Assembly: GCA_903870185.1 (NCBI GenBank)
Contig: CAIQCE010000210.1
Span: 1 to 8,350, forward strand
Length of the DNA: 8,350 bases
Direction: 5' to 3'
Source of the DNA: an uncultured Gammaproteobacteria bacterium
GTDB taxonomy: Bacteria; Pseudomonadota; Gammaproteobacteria; Coxiellales; Coxiellaceae
Each line of letters opens with the position of its first letter. Position 1 is the stretch's first letter. The notes beneath the pieces were generated by a model. The model was given only the letters and a program-made list of their open reading frames with translations. It was not told where the DNA came from and made no database searches. Of this stretch, positions 1 through 6,563 are shown one piece after another. The position numbers and the translations under genes are program-made.

Positions 1-204
1 CCGAATCCCTTAATCGGATTCGGATCTTGGTCAGGTGATATTTTAGTGCATCCTAGAGGAACCTTAGGTTTCGGTTATGACCCTTTATTTTATATTCCTA
101 GCCAAGGCTGCACGGCCGCTGAACTGCCACCGATTATTAAAAATAAAATCAGTCATCGTGGACAAGCATTTGAGGCCTTGATCGCGAAGATGAGGTTGAT
201 TTAA
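1..204 (+). CDS. rdgB: RdgB/HAM1-family non-canonical purine NTP pyrophosphatase, C-terminal part (5' end outside window)
   Basis: This is the last 67 codons of an ITP/XTP/dITP pyrophosphatase, which hydrolyses deaminated purine nucleoside triphosphates to monophosphate and pyrophosphate and so keeps inosine and xanthine out of DNA and RNA in the cytoplasm. The frame is open from base 1 and ends at TAA 202-204. Two family hallmarks are visible: the nucleotide-binding GFGYDPLFYIP segment at about residues 24-34 of the fragment, and the ISHRGQA base-recognition segment at about residues 51-57. They have the spacing seen in E. coli RdgB. The first visible residues (PNPLIGFGSWSG) correspond to the PTPL...GSWPG stretch of the E. 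coli protein, so roughly two thirds of the protein, including the catalytic Asp region, lies upstream of the window. It is convergent with the transporter gene. Nothing suggests decay. Confidence 0.93.
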   Translation, partial: PNPLIGFGSWSGDILVHPRGTLGFGYDPLFYIPSQGCTAAELPPIIKNKISHRGQAFEALIAKMRLI

Positions 205-211
205 AATCATC

Positions 212-239
212 GTTGGGTCGCGCTTCTCTTGGCGCCAAC
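212..239. repeat. Imperfect palindrome at a convergent gene junction
   Basis: GTTGG (212-216) and CGC (219-221), separated by a two-base bulge, pair with GCG (232-234) and CCAAC (235-239) around a 10-base loop. The element fills the 35-base gap between the rdgB stop and the transporter stop codon (240-242). It has the look of the GTTGGGT...CCAACCTACA palindromes dispersed between genes in many gammaproteobacteria. It may also serve as a two-way transcription barrier, but no clean T-run follows on either strand, so it is called as a repeat-like hairpin rather than a terminator. Confidence 0.45.
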
Positions 240-1133
240 CTACAGCTCTTTTTGAAATTGAATCAATAAGGTACTTCCTAACAAAATAATCACCCCTACC
301 ATCTGAATGGTAGAAATCGATTCATTCAATAAAAGCACCCCCACCAAAACAGTGACCAAAGGTTCTAGCACAGAAATAATAGAAGCTCGTAGGGAACTAA
401 TGCGCTTCAATCCTTCCAACATCAGCTGAATCGGTATCGCCGTTACAAAAATACCCAAACCTAAAATATAGATCCAAGCTTTTAAAGAACTTGGGAATGC
501 CAAACTATGATTGAATAAGGCCAATACTAAAAACACGACTGAACAAGAGAAACAAACCACTGTGGTGAGAATAGCAGAATCCATATTAAGCGATGAAAAG
601 CGTTTGCAACCGATCACATAAAAAGCATAGGTGATAGATGACAGTAGGCCAAAGAAAATGCCTAACAAGCTGATAGGGTGATTAGAAGAATCCCGGAGTA
701 AAAATAACCCTGTTGTGATCGCGACTAAAGTACAGACTGTCCCGAGCTTTAAAACTTTCTTGTGCATTAAACAACTATATAAGGCAATTGCAATCGGATA
801 GGAAAAAAAGATCACCATCGCAAGTCCCGTCCCAGTGTATTCACTCGCCACGAAGAAAAATCCACTGGACCCTGTATAGCCGATCGCACCGATGACAAAC
901 ATATAACATAAAGCTCGTTTATTCACTTTACTAAAAGACTGTGTTTTACAATGAGACCTCACGCAGAATATCAACATCCAAAGCCCTGCGATGGTGAATC
1001 TCCAGAATAACATCATCGAAATCGAGAGATCTGTTTCTATAAGTTTAGTGCCTAAATAACCTAGAAATCCGTATAGAATTCCAGAGAGGGCGACGAGTAG
1101 ACTCGCTTGAAGAGGATTTTTGTTATAATTCAT
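240..1133 (-). CDS. EamA/DMT-superfamily transporter (10 predicted membrane helices)
   Basis: This is a 297-residue inner-membrane protein of the drug/metabolite transporter superfamily, which holds exporters of amino acids, metabolites and drugs. The substrate cannot be read from sequence. It is hydrophobic throughout, with about ten helices arranged as two EamA repeats (about residues 10-145 and 155-292). The second repeat ends in the hallmark LEPLVTVLVGVLLLNESIS segment at about 256-273, followed by a final GVIILLGSTLLI helix. The frame stays open 35 codons further upstream (to 1238), but that extension would run across the start of the divergent YchJ gene and is not transporter-like. ATG at 1133 begins MNYNKNPLQASLL, directly before the first helix, and is preferred. 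There is no convincing Shine-Dalgarno sequence before it. It is convergent with rdgB and divergent from the YchJ-family gene. Confidence 0.85.
   Translation of the reverse strand: MNYNKNPLQASLLVALSGILYGFLGYLGTKLIETDLSISMMLFWRFTIAGLWMLIFCVRSHCKTQSFSKVNKRALCYMFVIGAIGYTGSSGFFFVASEYTGTGLAMVIFFSYPIAIALYSCLMHKKVLKLGTVCTLVAITTGLFLLRDSSNHPISLLGIFFGLLSSITYAFYVIGCKRFSSLNMDSAILTTVVCFSCSVVFLVLALFNHSLAFPSSLKAWIYILGLGIFVTAIPIQLMLEGLKRISSLRASIISVLEPLVTVLVGVLLLNESISTIQMVGVIILLGSTLLIQFQKEL
1121..1129 (+). promoter_or_regulatory. Extended -10 promoter candidate for the YchJ-family gene
   Basis: TGTTATAAT is a perfect extended -10 element (TG, one base, TATAAT at 1124-1129). Initiation would be near 1136, about 65 bases before the ATG at 1201. 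No good -35 hexamer is seen at the usual distance, which extended -10 promoters tolerate. The element lies just inside the first codons of the divergent transporter gene. Confidence 0.5.
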
Positions 1134-1200
1134 TATCACAGTATTAAACAAACTAATGGTAAAATTCAACCATTCTTTAAATAATCTTTGGCTATATTTT

Positions 1201-1602
1201 ATGAAACCTAAGAACTGCTCTTGTGAGTCGGGACTCAATTATAACTTTTGCTGCGGACTCTATATCGATCAGCAGAAAAATCCCCCTACTGCCGAAGCCC
1301 TAATGCGCTCGCGATATACCGCTTATACCCAAGCTAAAATTAACTATATTCAGCAAACCATGGCAGGGCCAGCGGCAAAGGACTTTGATGCAAATGCTGC
1401 TCGAGAATGGGCGACCCAGGCTAAATGGCAGGGTCTAAAAGTTATCAATAGTCAGGTCAATCCTAAAAACCCCCGGCAAAGTTTTGTAGAATTTAAAGCC
1501 TTCTATATGCATCAACTCAAGGAACACTGTATTCATGAAATCAGTGAATTCCAATTAATAGATAAGCGCTGGACTTATATAGATGGCAAAGTTGGTCTAT
1601 AA
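1201..1602 (+). CDS. ychJ: YchJ-family (UPF0225) SEC-C motif protein
   Basis: This is a 133-residue cytoplasmic protein of the YchJ/UPF0225 family, whose biochemical role is not established. The N-terminal SEC-C zinc-binding motif is visible as Cys6, Cys8, Cys17 and Cys18 (CxC, eight residues, CC). It is followed by the family signature ALMRSRYTAY at residues 33-42 and an NTF2-like fold region ending in RWTYIDG at 123-129. The frame could open at 1156, but homology begins with MKPKNCSCESG, so ATG 1201 is chosen; the Shine-Dalgarno match is weak. E. coli YchJ (152 residues) carries a second SEC-C motif after the YIDG segment. This protein ends four residues after it, so only the N-terminal zinc motif is kept. 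A secreted DUF2807-like gene follows 32 bases downstream on the same strand. Confidence 0.88.
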   Translation: MKPKNCSCESGLNYNFCCGLYIDQQKNPPTAEALMRSRYTAYTQAKINYIQQTMAGPAAKDFDANAAREWATQAKWQGLKVINSQVNPKNPRQSFVEFKAFYMHQLKEHCIHEISEFQLIDKRWTYIDGKVGL

Positions 1603-1603
1603 T
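1598..1603 (+). promoter_or_regulatory. -10 promoter candidate for the DUF2807-like gene
   Basis: A perfect TATAAT covers the stop codon of the YchJ-family gene. It would start a transcript near 1610, about 25 bases before the GTG start at 1635. The base run 17 bases upstream (around 1575-1580) is a poor -35. This is an internal promoter candidate; read-through from the YchJ gene is the alternative. Confidence 0.35.
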
Positions 1604-1634
1604 ACCTCTTAGATTTTATACAGGGAGTATCACA

Positions 1635-2390
1635 GTGAATAAGCGCCGATTAGTTCTATTCTTAAGCCTTTGTCCCATAACCTTCGCTTTTGTATCCAAC
1701 ATAGAGGCTGCCGCCAAGACTCCCGACTTACCCCCTCAATACTCCACAAATGTGCAATCATTTGCTGCCATTAATGCCTTAAGTGTCAGCGGAAATGTAG
1801 AAGTTATCCTAAAACCAACGACTGACGCCCAAACTTCAGTGCAAATTTTACGCAAAGGTAAATATCAATCGGTCTCGATCAGGCCTGGTGACCACACTTT
1901 AAAAATCAGCGGTGGCGGCCTAGCAGGAGGGTCCCTAGGTTCTAATAATCTTGCCCCACAGGTTCAAGTTAGTCTACCCCAGCTCAATCAATTAAAGGTA
2001 AGTGGACATGCCGTAGTAACCGGGTCTGATGTCAAAATTCATTTACAACAATTAATCGCCTTAGGAAATGGGCAGGTTCATATCCACTGGATCAATAGCC
2101 CTAGCCTTTCTATCGTGGGCAAGCAACAAAGTCTGGTGGAATTGGCAGGCACTACGAATAATCTTTATGTGAAGCTCAAAGGCAATGCCCGCTTCATGGG
2201 ACGATATTTGCGCGCTAATGATGTAATGGTTTCAACTCAAGATTCTGGTATTGCAGAAACATTACCTATTATGGCAATGCACAGTTTTGCTTATAAAAAC
2301 AGTGTAGTTAATTATTATAAATACCCACAAAGTCGAAACAATTATAGCCAAGATCAGGCTAATGTCTTGCAGCTTGGGTGGCAGCGTTAA
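1635..2390 (+). CDS. Secreted DUF2807 (GIN-domain)-like protein
   Basis: This 251-residue exported protein of unknown function starts at GTG 1635, preceded by a good GGGAG Shine-Dalgarno at 1623-1627. The N-terminus is a typical signal peptide: KRR, then a hydrophobic stretch LVLFLSLCPITFAFV, with likely cleavage after the alanines near residues 25-27. The mature part (about 43-205) is a ladder of short beta-strands with recurring forms such as INALSVSGNVEVILK, LNQLKVSGHAVV and SLSIVGKQQSLVELAG. This is the pattern of the DUF2807/GIN domain, a right-handed beta-helix sometimes labelled a putative autotransporter adhesin head. No beta-barrel or anchor is visible, so it is likely periplasmic or released. 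The tail (about 225-251) is Tyr/Asn/Gln-rich. It lies 32 bases after the YchJ-family gene and may be co-transcribed with it. Confidence 0.75.
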   Translation: MNKRRLVLFLSLCPITFAFVSNIEAAAKTPDLPPQYSTNVQSFAAINALSVSGNVEVILKPTTDAQTSVQILRKGKYQSVSIRPGDHTLKISGGGLAGGSLGSNNLAPQVQVSLPQLNQLKVSGHAVVTGSDVKIHLQQLIALGNGQVHIHWINSPSLSIVGKQQSLVELAGTTNNLYVKLKGNARFMGRYLRANDVMVSTQDSGIAETLPIMAMHSFAYKNSVVNYYKYPQSRNNYSQDQANVLQLGWQR

Positions 2391-2441
2391 AAGAATAAGT
2401 TGATTTGTTAGGCCGCGCTAACGCTTGGCACTAAGCCCTCG

Positions 2442-2462
2442 TCCCGCGGCCCGTCCGCGGGA
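2442..2462. repeat. GC-rich palindrome, interspersed-repeat type
   Basis: TCCCGCGG (2442-2449) pairs perfectly with CCGCGGGA (2455-2462) around a five-base loop, and a G-T wobble extends the stem by one pair. It continues into GGATCC at 2460-2465. The CGTCCCGCGG...CCGCGGGATCC form is familiar from dispersed palindromes in intracellular bacterial genomes, from memory. Copy number here cannot be seen from one window. Confidence 0.55.
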
Positions 2463-2482
2463 TCCAGTTAATATAGGTGTAG

Positions 2483-2508
2483 GTCGGGCTGCGCTTTTCA
2501 AGCCCGAC
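2483..2508. repeat. REP-like inverted repeat (GTCGGGCT ... AGCCCGAC)
   Basis: A perfect 8-bp inverted repeat has arms at 2483-2490 and 2501-2508 and a 10-base loop (GCGCTTTTCA). The preceding TAGG and the GTCGGGCT...AGCCCGAC form match the common REP-like class found between convergent genes. The loop core GCGCTTTTC is close to the GCGCTTCTC in the loop region of the palindrome at 212-239. It lacks a following T-run on either strand, so a terminator role is only possible. Confidence 0.6.
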
Positions 2509-2545
2509 AAGCCCGTTCCCAAAAATTGAAGAAAGAACATACACC

Positions 2546-3040
2546 CTAATTAATCAAAATCTCCACTCGGCTATTGGCCGCAGAACCCTCAGGAGTGGCA
2601 TTACTAGAGACTGGCCCCTCAGAACCCATACCCACCACCGTGATTTGTTGAATCGGAATCCCAGCATTCCAAAGATATGCTGCAACTGATTCAGCCTGAT
2701 AGAAAGATCGATTGAACCGACTATTAGAAGAACCCATATTATTGGTATAACCCACCACACGAATAGAATTGTGTTTATAAGATTTAAGCGCTTTAGCTAA
2801 TTCCAACAAGGCAGGCTGCTGGGCTGTCATCACTCGAGTTTGGGCTTGAGGCATAAAAATATCACGAGCCGGGATAATAATACGAACCGTATCACCCATA
2901 GTAATGGTCTGTATTCCAAAACTCTGTAAGTGACTCAGTGAAGGCTGAGAGTCCTCTTGATTCATCAGAGGGGAGCGATGGCATCCGCTCAGGGCAAGGA
3001 CAGCTAATAAACATAGTAAGGATCTAAATAAAAATAACAT
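2546..3040 (-). CDS. OmpA-domain outer-membrane lipoprotein at the end of the pil-like cluster (IcmN/DotK-like)
   Basis: This 164-residue lipoprotein has a lipobox LALSGC with Cys20. The residue after Cys20 is His, not Asp, which predicts sorting to the outer membrane. Residues about 48-164 form an OmpA C-terminal-like (peptidoglycan-associating) domain, with GYTNNMGS at 97-104, a helix SFYQAESVAAYLWNAGIP at about 112-129, GMGSEGPV at 137-144 and a terminal NSRVEILIN. The usual meso-diaminopimelate ligands appear changed: Asp in GYTD is Asn100, and the Arg of the following helix is Gln116. ATG 3040 is chosen over the longer frame (3082) because it has AAGGAA at 3047-3052 and places the signal peptide correctly. 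It lies 69 bases after pilP and may have its own promoter. The size and layout resemble IcmN/DotK of type IVB secretion systems, but the neighbours are pil-like, so that name is not assigned. Confidence 0.82.
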   Translation of the reverse strand: MLFLFRSLLCLLAVLALSGCHRSPLMNQEDSQPSLSHLQSFGIQTITMGDTVRIIIPARDIFMPQAQTRVMTAQQPALLELAKALKSYKHNSIRVVGYTNNMGSSNSRFNRSFYQAESVAAYLWNAGIPIQQITVVGMGSEGPVSSNATPEGSAANSRVEILIN

Positions 3041-3046
3041 CGCAAA

Positions 3047-3052
3047 TTCCTT
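3047..3052 (-). promoter_or_regulatory. Ribosome binding site fixing the lipoprotein start
   Basis: AAGGAA on the minus strand sits six bases before ATG 3040. It supports that start over the upstream in-frame ATG at 3082, which has no such signal and would put a charged extension before the lipoprotein signal peptide. Confidence 0.7.
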
Positions 3053-3072
3053 TTTGGTGATTACAGGATAAG

Positions 3073-3081
3073 AGTATAGCA
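3073..3081 (-). promoter_or_regulatory. Extended -10 promoter candidate for the OmpA-like lipoprotein gene
   Basis: Reading the minus strand, TGCTATACT (TG, one base, TATACT) is a good extended -10. Initiation would fall near 3066, about 26 bases before the start codon. No -35 is evident. It lies in the 69-base gap after pilP and suggests the lipoprotein may be expressed on its own as well as by read-through. Confidence 0.45.
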
Positions 3082-3109
3082 TTTTCCGATTTTAGACTAG
3101 GGCCTGCCT

Positions 3110-3781
3110 CTAGTCATCAAAACCCATCCTTTTCTCTTTTGAATCCTGTTGAATCAACACACCTTCATCATCAATAGCGAGCACCTTAATATCAGGAACC
3201 AAATGTGCGCCGACTTTCACCGTTTGATATCGTCCATTTCGCACCAAAGTAGCACTCCAAACACCTGAGGATTGAGCGACAGATACCAAATGATAACTTC
3301 CATCCGATTCAGAAGAGGAACGTAAGACCCTAGGGCCTGCGGTCGGAGCAGGGCCCACCTCATGATTCATCTTAGCGATCTTTTGCTCTGCATCCGCAAT
3401 AGCGACTTGCTCTACCAACAATTGATGTCGCATCTTCGCGAGCTCATAGGCATTTGCTAATTCAACATATTCAGAATGCCCAGGAAATTCAATCGACCTT
3501 AACATTTTCTTTGGCAACTCTTCCTGTACTCTAGGCAAATTTTGCAATGAAGGAGCACTTGGAGCTGCCGTCGATTGTGCACTAGACGACCTCTCAGAAA
3601 CTACCGCAGTTTTATCGGCTACAGAAGCACTGTTCGTCAAGACAGGAGCCTTGGGGCTCGCTTTAGAAATATGTGATGAAACATCATCTTTAATTAAGCT
3701 ATAGACTTGCCAACCTAAAAAAATAAATGCAGCTACGGTTAGCACCAATATCCATTTTTGTTTTTGATCTAATTTCAACAT
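3110..3781 (-). CDS. pilP: PilP-like type IVB pilus biogenesis protein
   Basis: This 223-residue bitopic inner-membrane protein has a short cytoplasmic N-terminus (MLKLDQKQK), one membrane helix at about 10-29 and a Ser/Ala/Pro-rich periplasmic linker (about 35-85). A likely helical stretch rich in Glu, Ala and Lys follows at about 95-140. The small C-terminal beta domain (about 160-223: YHLVSVAQSSGVWSATLVRNG, VKVGAHLVPDIKVLAID) fits PilP of R64-type thin pili and the HR domain of type II secretion GspC, which docks on the secretin's N-terminal domains. ATG 3781 overlaps the pilO stop as TAATG and follows GGGGGA, so it is chosen over ATG 3793, which has no ribosome binding site. The call leans partly on gene order (secretin, PilO, PilP), as the family is divergent. 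Confidence 0.72.
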   Translation of the reverse strand: MLKLDQKQKWILVLTVAAFIFLGWQVYSLIKDDVSSHISKASPKAPVLTNSASVADKTAVVSERSSSAQSTAAPSAPSLQNLPRVQEELPKKMLRSIEFPGHSEYVELANAYELAKMRHQLLVEQVAIADAEQKIAKMNHEVGPAPTAGPRVLRSSSESDGSYHLVSVAQSSGVWSATLVRNGRYQTVKVGAHLVPDIKVLAIDDEGVLIQQDSKEKRMGFDD

Positions 3782-3791
3782 TAATTCCCCC
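3779..3791 (-). promoter_or_regulatory. Coupled stop/start junction pilO-pilP with Shine-Dalgarno
   Basis: On the minus strand GGGGGA (3791-3786) precedes a TAATG in which the pilO stop (3783-3781) shares one base with the pilP start (3781-3779). The arrangement predicts translational coupling and decides the pilP start. Confidence 0.6.
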
Positions 3792-5028
3792 ATGCTGAGA
3801 ATTGAACACTGCCAGACAAAAGACCATTTTGTACTGTCAAATTGATTGCAGATAATGCGATTGGTAAATCACTAATCGCATGCCCTATTACTAATAATAA
3901 TTGTGGTGAAGCTGCATTCAGACTGACTGAGATTTGAACTTCATTAACATTACTATGCGGAATTGTTTGCCCTAACATCACTGAGTTACCTATTAAAGTA
4001 GGTTGTAATCGATCCAATACTAGTGCAACAATTTTTTGATTATTATAAATGACATCTGGTTTATCACGTGGCTTGAGTATCGACGCAATCGATACTACTG
4101 CACCATTTCCAACCAGCGATGATTGAAATCCATGTTTTCTTACCCAATTATTCAATCGAGTGATATTGCCATCTCCACCTCTCAAATTCACATGATACCC
4201 AGATGAATCATAATCAATACTGTTCATTTCCCAGCCTGGAACAAAATAAAGCACATGAAGATAATAAACCAGTTCCTCTAAAACTTGTTTAGGAGCGGGG
4301 CCGCTCAATGCAGAATAATATTCTTCATAAGGTTGTATAGGTGGCCTAAGTGCTCGCTTAAATTCAGGCAAAGGTGATCTGACATGAGATTCATGGATGA
4401 TAAATGAGATCAAGAAAATCAAACCTAATACTCCACCTATAACCCAAATCAAAGGAGGCGTCCGAGTAAGCTGCGCAGTTTTTAAAGCGAGCACCAAAGG
4501 TAGCAAGGCAAAATTTTCATTAACTGATAATCGCGGAAATAATGACTCATCAAGAACCGCATAAGACATTAAATTTTTTTCAGGCAAAGTAATCTTGCCA
4601 GCCTCAACTGTTTTACTAAAAGGTAAATCTTCGCCTGAAATAAAAAGATGATAACGCACATCGCCCATCAACAATGGAATTAATTCAGATTGAAGATTAG
4701 CAATAGGCACCTTGGCATCTAGATAAACACTACCTTCATAGATAACCACCAGCAATGCTTGCTCATCCGGCATCGCTTCACAAAAAATTAAATTTTGTAA
4801 TTTTCCAAAATGTTGATTAACTGCTTCACCTAACAGATAGCCAGGCTCTTTAGAAAAGATCGCTTCGACTTGATCAGCACTTTTTCTAAATAAACGAACA
4901 AACTGCCCTTGCTGACTGGATAGTGCCTGCACCTTAGGAATTAAAAGTGCAATTCGATTTCCACTAATAAATTCACGATAAGGCTGCAAAACAAATTGAA
5001 TGCCATCATTTCGTGTAATCAACGACAT
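3781..5028 (-). CDS. pilO: PilO2-like type IVB pilus inner-membrane assembly protein
   Basis: This 415-residue protein fits the PilO2 (R64 PilO, pilin accessory) family, an inner-membrane component of type IVB pilus assembly. Residues 1-190 form a soluble, probably cytoplasmic domain of mixed alpha/beta type. A single strong membrane helix follows at about 192-211 (LIWVIGGVLGLIFLISFII). The periplasmic part begins with a Pro-rich stretch (RPPIQPYEEYYSALSGPAP, about 227-246) and a globular region to the C-terminus. This soluble-TM-periplasmic layout resembles fused PilM/PilN/PilO-type subunits of other pilus and type II systems. No catalytic motif is visible. Its ATG shares one base with the secretin stop (TAATG at 5030-5026), and its own stop overlaps pilP, so all three should be made together. 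The Shine-Dalgarno (GAAGAG) is weak, in keeping with coupling. Confidence 0.8.
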   Translation of the reverse strand: MSLITRNDGIQFVLQPYREFISGNRIALLIPKVQALSSQQGQFVRLFRKSADQVEAIFSKEPGYLLGEAVNQHFGKLQNLIFCEAMPDEQALLVVIYEGSVYLDAKVPIANLQSELIPLLMGDVRYHLFISGEDLPFSKTVEAGKITLPEKNLMSYAVLDESLFPRLSVNENFALLPLVLALKTAQLTRTPPLIWVIGGVLGLIFLISFIIHESHVRSPLPEFKRALRPPIQPYEEYYSALSGPAPKQVLEELVYYLHVLYFVPGWEMNSIDYDSSGYHVNLRGGDGNITRLNNWVRKHGFQSSLVGNGAVVSIASILKPRDKPDVIYNNQKIVALVLDRLQPTLIGNSVMLGQTIPHSNVNEVQISVSLNAASPQLLLVIGHAISDLPIALSAINLTVQNGLLSGSVQFSAWGN

Positions 5029-6563
5029 TAACGATCACTCTTCAAAATCGTAGGCGTAATGAGTACCAAGGTCTCAACATTTTGACTTTGCGAACCTTTT
5101 CCTCCCAACGCGCCGATTCCGTAGAAATCAGCCTGTTGAGTTTCATCACGAAGTCGTTTATATCCTGCAATCACCAAAGTCGATCCTGAACGAATCAAGC
5201 TTCGCTGATTGAAAATTTTCTGAGCCAAAGTAGGCACTTCAATAGCTTGATAATTACTACCGCTAGTCGAGCTACCTGTTGGAGCAGAACTTTCCTTTTG
5301 CAAACTAATCAAGCTCGCAATCGTACTACTGATCTGCAAATAAACACGATTGTCCTGAATCTTAGGCAAGAGGTACAAAGTAAATCCATCAGTCACCACG
5401 CCAGGATTAAGCGCCGTTTGAGATCCTACTTGTGCTGTCGATGTTGTAGTCACACTTTGAAGATACCCGGTATCTTGAGTAATTCGAATGGAAGCAATTT
5501 GATTATTCATTGTAACAACTGTCGGTCGAGTCACCACTCGAACTCGTCCTTGCTTACTCAATGCATTGAGTATCACTGAATTATTATCACCATGAAAACT
5601 CATTCCTGGAGAAGTGGCTGACGTAGCTAAAGTACTACTCACATTAGTAGCGGAGCCAGGATTCCCAGTCAAAGAATAACTTTTATTCGCCACCTTAAAT
5701 AATAAATTCCAATCAAGTCCCAAATTAAAATCATGATTAAGATCGACTTCCAGCACCTGCACTGAAATCATCACTTGTTTTCCTAAGACTTTATTGAGCT
5801 TAGCAATATAAGAGCCTATCGCCTGCACATTAGAAGGATAATCACGAACTGTTACCGTCGTTGTTGATTCAGATACCACGACTTTACCGGTAGAAGATTT
5901 TAATTGATCGAGAGTCGTTCTCAAATCTTTCCAAATTGAAAGCTGCCCTTCCAATTTTGAATATTGATCGTCCTGCAAAGCTTGCGAACCACTATTACTA
6001 TTGGCTCCACCACTACTACCAGAGCTGCTGCTTGAAGCATTTTTATTAGAGCTTTGACTTTGCCCGACAGAATAAGTGGAATTACCCGGCATAAATGAAA
6101 TATTAAAAATTTTAGTTTGGAAAATAGACCAAATTAATTTTGAACCATCAATTTCGTAATTATATCCCGTCTTAGCTTTAATGGCATCGAGTGCACCTTT
6201 CACAGTACCCTTATAACTCAAATTTACAGGAATATCTGAGTTCACTTTATTATCATAAGTACTGATGATTTCTGAATCACCAATGACTTGATTGACAAGG
6301 AGTTGTAATGGCATTTGTCGAGCGTGCAAATCAATGGGCTTTTCTAACCATCGAGGCAAATGACTTAGCTTGATAGGATCGCTATCAACATAAAATCCTT
6401 CCTCATCTCTAACCACCCTATTTTTTTCACTATCTAGATCTTTCTCATGCATCTCTTGAATCGTATCATTAATATTAGATTGTGCACGATGATAAGGTGC
6501 ACAAGCTGCCATCATAAAACTTAATGCTATAAGCAAAGTGCCTCGAAAAAAAATCTGCTTCAT
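5028..6563 (-). CDS. pilN: PilN-family (R64/TcpC-type) lipoprotein secretin
   Basis: This 511-residue outer-membrane secretin subunit is expected to form a multimeric gated channel. It has a lipoprotein signal with lipobox MAAC (Cys21, then Ala), predicting outer-membrane lipidation as in PilN and TcpC. Residues about 75-155 look like an N0/STN domain (PIDLHARQMPLQLLVNQV, VNLSYKGTVKGALDAIKAKTGYNYEID). A Ser/Gly/Asn-rich linker follows at about 172-193, then an N1-type domain at about 226-262 (KVVVSESTTTVTVRDYPSNV). The C-terminal secretin domain runs from about 263 to 508, with QVMISVQVLEVDL, VRVVTRPTVVTMNNQIASI, GVVTDGFTLYLLPKI, SLIRSGSTLVIAGYKR and the closing VETLVLITPTIL. ATG 6563 follows the stop of the TcpQ-like gene with no spacer and has a GAGGAG ribosome binding site at 6571-6576. 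The length is close to the family's usual 500-560 residues. Confidence 0.93.
   Translation of the reverse strand: MKQIFFRGTLLIALSFMMAACAPYHRAQSNINDTIQEMHEKDLDSEKNRVVRDEEGFYVDSDPIKLSHLPRWLEKPIDLHARQMPLQLLVNQVIGDSEIISTYDNKVNSDIPVNLSYKGTVKGALDAIKAKTGYNYEIDGSKLIWSIFQTKIFNISFMPGNSTYSVGQSQSSNKNASSSSSGSSGGANSNSGSQALQDDQYSKLEGQLSIWKDLRTTLDQLKSSTGKVVVSESTTTVTVRDYPSNVQAIGSYIAKLNKVLGKQVMISVQVLEVDLNHDFNLGLDWNLLFKVANKSYSLTGNPGSATNVSSTLATSATSPGMSFHGDNNSVILNALSKQGRVRVVTRPTVVTMNNQIASIRITQDTGYLQSVTTTSTAQVGSQTALNPGVVTDGFTLYLLPKIQDNRVYLQISSTIASLISLQKESSAPTGSSTSGSNYQAIEVPTLAQKIFNQRSLIRSGSTLVIAGYKRLRDETQQADFYGIGALGGKGSQSQNVETLVLITPTILKSDR

Larger units (their letters stand above)
2391..2545. other. Convergent intergenic region with stacked palindromes
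   Basis: This 155-base non-coding gap lies between two converging genes. It is much richer in G+C than its flanks between 2411 and 2520. It holds an imperfect GGCCGCG...CGCTTGGC palindrome (2411-2429), a perfect 8-bp stem at 2442-2462 and a second perfect 8-bp stem at 2483-2508. No gene or clear T-tract terminator is seen. Confidence 0.7.

Noticed and set aside
1134..1238. A longer N-terminus for the transporter starting at 1238
   Set aside because: It would overlap the start of the divergent YchJ-family gene and adds a segment unlike EamA proteins. ATG 1133 directly precedes the first helix.
2483..2508. Intrinsic terminator for the converging genes
   Set aside because: The hairpin is good but no T-run follows on either strand, and its sequence is that of an interspersed repeat.
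2391..2545. CRISPR array or attachment site
   Set aside because: The palindromes differ from each other, are not regularly spaced, and no tRNA or integrase is nearby.
2554..2760. A 68-codon minus-strand frame within the OmpA-like gene
   Set aside because: It is a shifted frame over the OmpA domain, Trp-rich and without family resemblance.
5247..5579. A 110-codon plus-strand frame inside the secretin gene
   Set aside because: It lies wholly antisense to a clear secretin domain, has Ser/Cys/His-rich composition with no family resemblance, and has no promoter or ribosome binding site.
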